Assembly (NCBI RefSeq): GCF_030272615.1 | Contig: NC_081410.1 | Location: forward strand, 111,727,433 to 111,791,432 | Direction of reading: 5' to 3' | Length of the DNA stretch: 64,000 nucleotides | DNA from: Cryptomeria japonica | Taxonomy: Eukaryota > Streptophyta > Pinopsida > Cupressales > Cupressaceae | In this document: piece after piece, positions 57,992 to 64,000 of the stretch | Position numbering within the stretch: the first letter of the stretch is position 1 | Layout of the letters: the number at the start of each line of letters is the position of its first letter | Program-made: the position numbers and the translations under genes | The notes under the pieces: model-generated | What the model saw: only the letters and a program-made list of their open reading frames with translations | The model's database searches: none | What the model was told of the DNA's origin: nothing

Positions 57992-58257
57992 ATGACACAT
58001 AAATTGAATATTCCTACTTTTGAAGGATCTGACTATAGCTTCTAGAAAGTGAAGATGCGAGGTTATTTAATTTCTCTAAGATACAAGACTTGGAAAGTTG
58101 TGGAGTGGGCCTACTAACCTGGATGAGATTGAAGCCTATGAAGACAATGAGTGAGCAAGGTATTCTATCTTTAGTGCTTTATCTAAAACTGAAGGTTGTT
58201 GCATTAGATACTACTTATGAGGTCTGGGAAAGATTGAAGAATATCTATGAAGCAAAT
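57992..58257 (+). pseudogene. gag: Copia-C gag, first part
   Basis: ATG at 57992: MTHKLNIPTFEGSDYSF, then TAG where Trp is usual, KVKMRGYLISL; a frame change follows and the helix TAYEVWERLKNIYEAN-like segment ends at 58257, where Copia-D is inserted. The second part is 62715-62865. Confidence 0.8.
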
Positions 58258-58859
58258 TGTTGGTGTAAATAATTATTCATCATGGATATTATTACACCTT
58301 ACTTAAGTTTACTTAGGATAATACATTTCATAGTAGTTTGGGTATGAGACACTTGGGTGTTTGTGCCACATTGGGATAGTGTGTGTAGGAGAATTTCCAC
58401 CTTTTATGGTGTTGATCTTGTTACTACTTTATCATATCCACTTATTCTAGAGTGATAATTACACCTTTGGTGGGTGATCCACCTCATGTGAAATATTTTA
58501 TTGTTTCTCCTACCTACCTACCCTTGTTTCTTATTGAGCCACATGTCATGTTTGTGTGCTCACATATCCATATAGCCTTGCCTATATAAGCAGACTCATC
58601 TACATTGCCACCTCATGTGAAATATTTTATTGTTTCTCCTACCTACCTACCCTTGTTTCTTATTGAGCCACATGTCATGTTTGTGTGCTCACATATCCAT
58701 ATAGCCTTGCCTATATAAGCAGACTCATCTACATTGAACAACATGTAATGATCCAATTGATCAATATTTTCTTGATAGAAAACAATTTATTTCTATCATC
58801 TATTTTGTTCTCTCTTATTTGTGCTTTCCATTGACTCTAGATCTTGGAAAAATCTCACA
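58258..58859 (+). repeat. Copia-D 5' LTR
   Basis: 602 bp, TGTTGGTGTAAAT...ATCTCACA. It is longer than the 3' LTR because of a 129-bp tandem duplication. TATA boxes CTATATAAG occur in both units (about 58582 and 58711). Confidence 0.92.
58479..58736 (+). repeat. 129-bp tandem duplication containing the Copia-D TATA box
   Basis: Units 58479-58607 and 58608-58736 look identical by eye. The 3' LTR has one, partly diverged, copy. Confidence 0.92.
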
Positions 58860-58872
58860 TGGTATCAAAGCC
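58860..58872 (+). other. Copia-D primer binding site
   Basis: TGGTATCAAAGCC directly after the LTR, one base from the iMet site. Confidence 0.88.
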
Positions 58873-59725
58873 ATTAGAGTGTCATTGGTTTGCCAATTGA
58901 GAGAAATTTGATGCTATTTGGGGTTGTGTATTTTGAAGCTTTCTATTGCAGGTTATTATTGAAGCTTGATGAGTCAATTATGAGGTTACCATTAGATCAA
59001 GGAGGTCCAAGAAAGTCAGTTTTATCTTTTATTTCATCTAAATTAGACTTCGGAGGCCAAATCTAGAGGCATTTGAAGTTTGAAGTTGCGACGAAAATTT
59101 TCCATAAATTATAACTATGCGGGCAATTTTCAAATAGCGATATCTCACTCATCCGGACTCCGTTTTTCGAGCAATTTTTTTTGTTGTGGGGTATAATTTT
59201 GTGATCTGTACATTGGTGTAGGATTTTTTTGATTTTCGGATATAGGTTTTTCTGAAATCATGAAATCCCGATTTTTACAACTTTGGAGGCTTCATTTGGG
59301 CTCATATGGACTCCTTTTCATGTGCTGTTTTTTTTAAAGTGCATAATTTTTTGTCTACTTTCATAATCTGCCATTTGTTTACAATATTTTGAATAGAAAT
59401 TGTACTTTCAATATTTGGTCATTTTTTGGCCTATTTGATACTTGTATTTTGCTTGGATCTCAGTTTAGATCACTTGCAGTATTTGTTGAAGTCTCTTATA
59501 TCTCATTTTGAGAAGTTGTAAAATTGAAATAATAATTCTACCTTTCCTTGTTTTGTAAGTGGCCCATTGTACATGCACTAAATATAAAGTGCCAAATCAT
59601 GATTTTTTTATTTTTTTATTTTTTTTTGGGGGGGGTGTTTCTTGATTGAGTAATTTGGGGGGGGGGGGGGGGTGTCTTGTGTGATTGTGCCTCTCTCTAT
59701 CTTTTGTTTTTTCCTTTTTGCTGCT
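58873..59725 (+). other. Copia-D leader
   Basis: No gene seen. T-rich, ending with two G-runs (about 59629-59637 and 59657-59672) shortly before the gag ATG. Confidence 0.6.
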
Positions 59726-60632
59726 ATGGGTTCTCCTAAGTTTCCTCTCTTAACTCCTCATAATTATGCTACTTGGAAAATTGATGCATGAAGTAAACTA
59801 ATGGAAAAAGGACTGATTCATTACATTGATGGTTCTATTGGTGCTCCCACTGATCCTAAGGTTGATCCAGTTGGTCACTTGAATTGGCTCACTAATCATG
59901 GCAATTGGTACCTTAACAAAGTATGTGTATCAAAGGATCTCATTTTTCATATTGAGAAATGTACTCATATCAAGGATGCTTGGCAAAAGTTTCAAGACTT
60001 GTATGGTCAAGTTGATGAGATTAGGGGATATCAAATTGATAGTGATCTCACCATGTTGGATCCCAAGAACTTTGATACTATACAAGATTATGTCACTAAG
60101 GCAAAAGAGTTGAGGGCACAACTCAAGGATTGTGGCATTGATAAGAAGGATACTCAATTGATCTTCAATTTGATGGGCAAACTTCCATAATAATATGCAG
60201 CATTTGTTTCTAGTTTCCAAACCCATAGGATGACAATGGGTTCAAGCTACACAATTCCTACATTTGATACTTTCGCTGAAATATTGATGATGGAACAAAC
60301 TAAGTTGATAAGCATGGGAAATAATTAAGACTTCTAAGTCTCAAGCATTAGTGGCAAATAAAGGGAACAAAGGAGATCAAGGAAAGGACAACTCCAACAA
60401 GAAGAAATGGAAATCAAAGTCTAAGGACAAAGCATCACCTTCTCCACAACAAGGAGATTCATCCTCTTCCAAGAGGGACAATTCACCAAAGAGAGAGAGA
60501 CCTACTTGTGCCTATTGTAAAAAGTTTGGTCATGGGGAGCTTCGTTGCCATTCTAAGAATATTGATGAGCTCACACATATCCTCAAAAAGAATAACATTG
60601 ATTTTCCTAATGTCTACAAGAAGGATGATTAA
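59726..60632 (+). pseudogene. gag: Copia-D gag
   Basis: ATG at 59726 (MGSPKFPLLTPHNYATWKID), TGA near 59789 where Trp is expected, then MEKGLIHYIDGS, DAWQKFQDLYG, FDTIQDYVTKAKELR. TAA at 60188 and a frame change follow. The basic tail and knuckle CAYCKKFGHGELRC (CX2CX4HX4C, intact) lie at 60351-60632. Typical copia gag of the UBN2 type. Confidence 0.87.
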
Positions 60633-60699
60633 TCAACTTCCACTTCCACACATTCAAAAGGGAAAGGGAAAGCATTAATGACTTCTACAAGGGAAGAAT

Positions 60700-61998
60700 C
60701 ACTCTTTTGGGACAAGAAAAGGAAAAGCTCTTTGTGCTACCAGTCATGATTCAGGGAGATGGCTTCTAGATTCAAGGGCTTCTCATCATATGGCATCTTT
60801 GTAGTATATGTTCTCTACATTTGACCCTTGCACCATGCCGCAAATTTTGATGGGCAATCATACATACATGGATGTGATTGGAAAATGATCTATTATTATT
60901 AGGGATAACTCCTTCAAGGATGTGTTGTGTGTACCCCACTTGACAAACAATCTCCTTTCCATCTATCAAATCACACATGGTGCAACTAAGAGAATTGTGG
61001 AGTTCACACCTGAGTTAGTTTTCATTAGAGACTTGGAGACTAGAGCTATCATTGCGACTAGGGTGGTTGATAATGCATCTTGGTTATACTCCTTTTCAGA
61101 TTTTGTTGATGATGATGATTTCACATATGATGATTCTTCACATGATGATCACACTTCTTGTGATGGTTCAAATTTTGAGGAGAACTATGGGTACTTGAAC
61201 TTTGGTGTTCACACATGTGACCCCATTCTTGAGCCTTGTGTTTCATCTCCTCCTATTGATATCACATCACCTATTGCACCTGATGATGTAGCTAGTGTGG
61301 CAACCTTGCCTTCTTGTGATTTAGTGCAACAGGATATTTCATGTCTTCCAGCTTCATGTTGTTGGGATGATTACTTGACAGAGATTGCAGGTTTGTTTGT
61401 GGAATCCTACATTGCAGATTTGGGAGACATCATTGATGATATTAATCTTCTCTTTCATTAAGATGATCCTTCTTCGATTGTTGTGAGGGAACACTCTGAC
61501 CCTCTTGTTCATTCTCTACATGATCATTCTTTCAAGGTTGACATGATTGTGGATACTTATGTACAATAGTTGGAGGAGGTCTCTTTATCTTTTGAGGAGA
61601 CATGTGAGTCTTTGGGACATATTCTACATTCATCTCCACTAGATCTTGGAGTACCTTTTTCAACAGTGTGGAGCAGTTTACTACTTTTGGAGGAGGTATC
61701 TTTCAACATCGACATCGGCACACTTGAGCAATTTTCAGAGATTCCATTCATCATGAGTATTTTTCCTACTTCTTCCCTTCATGATTGGGGAGACTTCATG
61801 GACACACCTTTGGTTTTATTTCTTCCTAAGGGGACGAATGTTGTTCGACATTTGTGGAGAAATTTCTTCATACATCATCTAGCTTGTATCATTGGTGCAT
61901 ATTCTAAATTGACGGGGAGCTTCCTAGCTTCTCTTCTTCTCTCATATGGGGGGGACTTTTTCCTCACATGGAGTTTTGTTCCTCACATGCTTCTATGA
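60700..61998 (+). pseudogene. Copia-D protease-like site and unknown acidic ORF
   Basis: Starts with WLLDSRASHHM (protease site with Gly changed to Arg) and VLCVPHLTNNLLSIYQITHG, as after copia proteases. From about 61090 the frame turns acidic (VDDDDFTYDDSSHDDHTSCD), with EENYGYLNFG perhaps left from the pre-integrase HERFGHLNY motif. It then continues for over 250 codons without any integrase, RT or RNase H motif, to 61998. One frame from 60922, with TAA at 61459 and TAG at 61567. The later part is hydrophobic in places (near 61860-61990). Function unknown. Confidence 0.65.
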
Positions 61999-62208
61999 GA
62001 GTTCTCTTGTATAGCTTTCATCTCTCTTTTGGGGGAGGGTTTTTTCCCATTGGTTTTTTCTCTCTTTCCCCGCTTTGTGAGAGATTTCATTGCATTGGTT
62101 TGCATGCATTTGCATTTGTACATGGGTACCTAACATGGCCTCGTAGCTGCGACCCATCTTGCATTGCTTAGTTGCATTGTAGACTTAAGTGCATTCCCCT
62201 AAGTTACA

Positions 62209-62220
62209 CTTAAAGGGGGG
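62209..62220 (+). other. Copia-D polypurine tract
   Basis: CTTAAAGGGGGG directly before TGTTGG of the 3' LTR. Confidence 0.85.
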
Positions 62221-62709
62221 TGTTGGTGTAAATAATTATTCATCATGGATATTATTACACCTTACCTAAGTTTACTTAGGATAATATATTTCATAGTAGT
62301 TTGGGTATGAGACACTTGGGTGTTTGTGCCACATTGGGATAGTGTGTGTAGGAGAATTTTCACCTTTTATGGTGTTGATCTTGTTACTACTCTATCATAT
62401 CCACTTATTGTGGAGTGATAATTCCACCTTAGGTGGGTGATCCATCTCATGTGGAATATTTTATTGTTTCTCCTACCTACCACACCTATTTCCTACCTAT
62501 CCTTGTTTCTTATTGAGCCACATGTCATGTTTGTGAGCTCACATATCCATATAGACTTTCCTATATAAGAAAACTCATCTACATTGAACAACATGTAATG
62601 ATCCAGTTGATAAGTATTTTCTTGATAGAATATGGTTTATTCCTATCATCTATTTTGTTCTCTCTTATTTGTGCTTTCCATTGCCTCTAGATCTTGGCAA
62701 AATCTCACA
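62221..62709 (+). repeat. Copia-D 3' LTR
   Basis: 489 bp, collinear with 58258-58859 except for the duplication and small indels. Confidence 0.92.
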
Positions 62710-62714
62710 TAAAT

Positions 62715-62865
62715 GATAGAGTTAAGCTATCTAAGATACAAACCGCTAAAGGAAGATATAAGAACTTGAGGATGGAAGAAGGTGAAGACATAACAAGTTA
62801 ATTTTAGAAGGTTGACAATGTAATGAATGCGATTAGAGATATTGGTGGTACCTTGTGTTGGAATC
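62715..62865 (+). pseudogene. gag: Copia-C gag, second part
   Basis: DRVKLSKIQTAKGRYKNLRM, EEGEDI, two stops, KVDNVMNAIRDIGG, the usual continuation of the gag helix cut by Copia-D. It ends abruptly at the LTR fragment. Confidence 0.8.
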
Positions 62866-63507
62866 AATGAACACTGAGAGGGGGGGAGGGGGGTGAATCG
62901 GTGTTTTGCAATTAACAAAATTATCAAGCTAATTCTTAAACCACCAGATGCATAACAATGAAAGTAAAGTGCAAAAACATAAAGCAATCAACCACACAAC
63001 CATAACACCAAGTTTTTTATGTGAAAACCTGAAAAGGGAAAAACCACGGTGGGATTTGAACTCACAATATTATTATACTATGGCTAGAAGTATGATAATA
63101 TTACATAAGGGGAATGCACTTGCATTTAGGCACACTGCTTAGAGCTCACTACTCAAATACAAAAGGGCTACAACTTGGAGGAAGGATCACTACCTTACAG
63201 TCAATTACAATGATTAAAATACTAAATGAACTGAAGTATAGCATCTACATATTCCAAAAAGTAGTTTCAGTTAGGCTCAAATTAACTCTTTCTACTGTTC
63301 TGTCTCTTTGCTCTATTTTCCTGCACTGTCATACACCAGAGCACCAAGATCTTCAATAAAAGTTACCAACTTCGCACATTCACTCATACAGACTTCTCAC
63401 AATCTTATCATATCTGAAAATGCTCAAATGAATCGACCTTATATATCCGCATCGATAAAATGAATCATTTACCATGTTGGCTTCCAAAAACCACATAACA
63501 CACAACA
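62866..63507 (-). repeat. Copia LTR fragment or solo LTR
   Basis: The left end TGTTGGAATCAATGAACACTG, a G-run and GTGAATCGGTG match the Copia-E LTR left end in layout, and AAAACCTGAAAAGGGAAAAACC resembles that LTR further in. The right end ACACAACA is a guess. No target duplication was found. Confidence 0.5.
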
Positions 63508-63519
63508 TGAAATGTGTAA

Positions 63520-64000
63520 CCTTAGTAGAATCAGAAGACATTTATCTACTACTAGGACACCTCAGTAGAATGGTGTGGTTGAAAGAATGGACAAGACTAT
63601 TGAAGAAGTGGAAAGAACTATGATCAAAGAGTAAACCTACCAGAAGTGTACTAGAGAGAAGAAATACATATTGTTGTATATACCCTTAATAGAGTTCTAT
63701 TTAGAAAAAAGTATGGGAAGACATCATATGAGTTATGGCATGCAAGGATTCCCTCAGTAAGGCATTTCAATGTTTTTGGTATTAAACGCTATATCTAGAG
63801 AGACGAAGGAAATCTTGGAAAATTTGATAGCAGAGAAGATGAAGGTATATTCCTAGGATAATCTACAAAGAGAAAATCTTACAAATGCTATAACAAGGGA
63901 CTAAATAAAATTGTTGAAAGTGAAAATGTGAAGGTTAACAAAAACATTTCTAAAGACTTAGGTATGCAAGCAAGATATGAATCTGATGAATCAATAGGCA
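63520..64000 (+). pseudogene. Copia-C integrase, C-terminal part
   Basis: RTPQ*NGVVERMDKTIEEVE gives the third catalytic acid region of a copia integrase. VVYTLNRVLF, SYELWHARIPSVRHFNVFG, FDSREDEGIFLG and KSYKCYNKGLNKIVES follow, up to the window edge. Stops at the Q before NGVVER, after MIKE, after KRYI and after FLG. Confidence 0.85.

Larger units (their letters stand above)
58258..62709 (+). mobile_element. Copia-D: short copia-derived element lacking integrase and RT
   Basis: LTRs 58258-58859 and 62221-62709, flanks CAAAT (58253-58257) and TAAAT (62710-62714). Primer site and polypurine tract are clear. Inside are only gag, a protease-like site and an acidic ORF that does not resemble integrase, RT or RNase H. 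It must have moved with enzymes from another element. Non-autonomous gag-bearing LTR elements (TR-GAG) are known in plants; this one also keeps a protease site. Confidence 0.85.
57702..64000 (+). mobile_element. Copia-C: Ty1/copia element, 3' part outside window
   Basis: Short LTR, iMet-type primer site, gag split by Copia-D, then an LTR fragment and integrase running off the window. The gag sequence before 58257 and after 62715 joins in the family pattern (NIYEAN then DRVKLSKIQT). The gag C-terminus and protease are missing between 62865 and about 63520. Confidence 0.82.

Noticed and set aside
1-64000. Reassigned TAG codon (Gln) as explanation for the many in-frame TAGs
   Set aside because: Plant nuclear genes use the standard code, and TAA, TGA and frameshifts also occur; mutation in silenced repeats explains it better.

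Overview
The window is a stack of nested LTR retrotransposons from a plant nuclear genome. The evidence is Ty3 chromoviruses with chromodomains, Tat-type Ty3 elements with a second (archaeal-type) RNase H, a plant mobile domain gene, and Ty1/copia elements with tRNA-iMet-like primer sites. No host gene, rRNA or tRNA gene was found. The depth of nesting and age of the copies suggest a very large genome, possibly a gymnosperm; that is inference only.

Layout. (1) Chromovirus LTR-A (+ strand) fills 1-42358 and its 5' LTR runs off the left edge. Its protease-RT junction is split by (2) Tat-M (- strand), 1781-37170. Tat-M's integrase is in turn split by (3) Tat-I (- strand), 9348-27816. Both Tat insertions are flanked by target site duplications. 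A solo copia LTR (3094-4271) also lies inside Tat-M. (4) To the right are the remains of chromovirus Chromo-B (- strand): an LTR piece at 42364-43013 and a gag-pol body at 53090-57701. They are separated by (5) a complete but decayed Copia-E (- strand, 43019-53084, TSD accat). (6) Copia-C (+) starts at 57702 and runs off the right edge. It is interrupted by (7) Copia-D (+, 58258-62709), a small element with gag and protease but no integrase or RT, and by a copia LTR fragment (62866-63507).

Main result. Both Tat elements carry, opposite to gag-pol and just inside the 3' LTR, what looks like an independent two-exon gene for a plant mobile domain (PMD) protein. In both, a TATA box lies about 100 bp before a short first exon (22 or 25 codons, shared HRFxRVxRFQ pattern). 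A phase-0 intron of about 600 bp follows (plus a solo LTR in Tat-M), then a long exon with PMD, Gly-rich and coiled-coil parts. The introns hold unusual short repeats: in Tat-M a series of hairpins whose stems covary, in Tat-I many copies of an AGCGCTATTG-like motif that also occurs in the gag leader at the other end. A conserved hairpin overlaps the polypurine tract in both elements. Both also have a G-patch-like domain after the protease and an aligned stop-Ser-Met junction before RT.

Decay. In LTR-A pol, Tat-M, Tat-I and the PMD exons, reading frames are broken almost only by nonsense codons, mostly at positions expected to be Gln, Arg or Trp, with few frameshifts. This fits deamination of methylated cytosine in silenced elements. 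All coding regions are therefore called as pseudogenes, although their domain order is clear.
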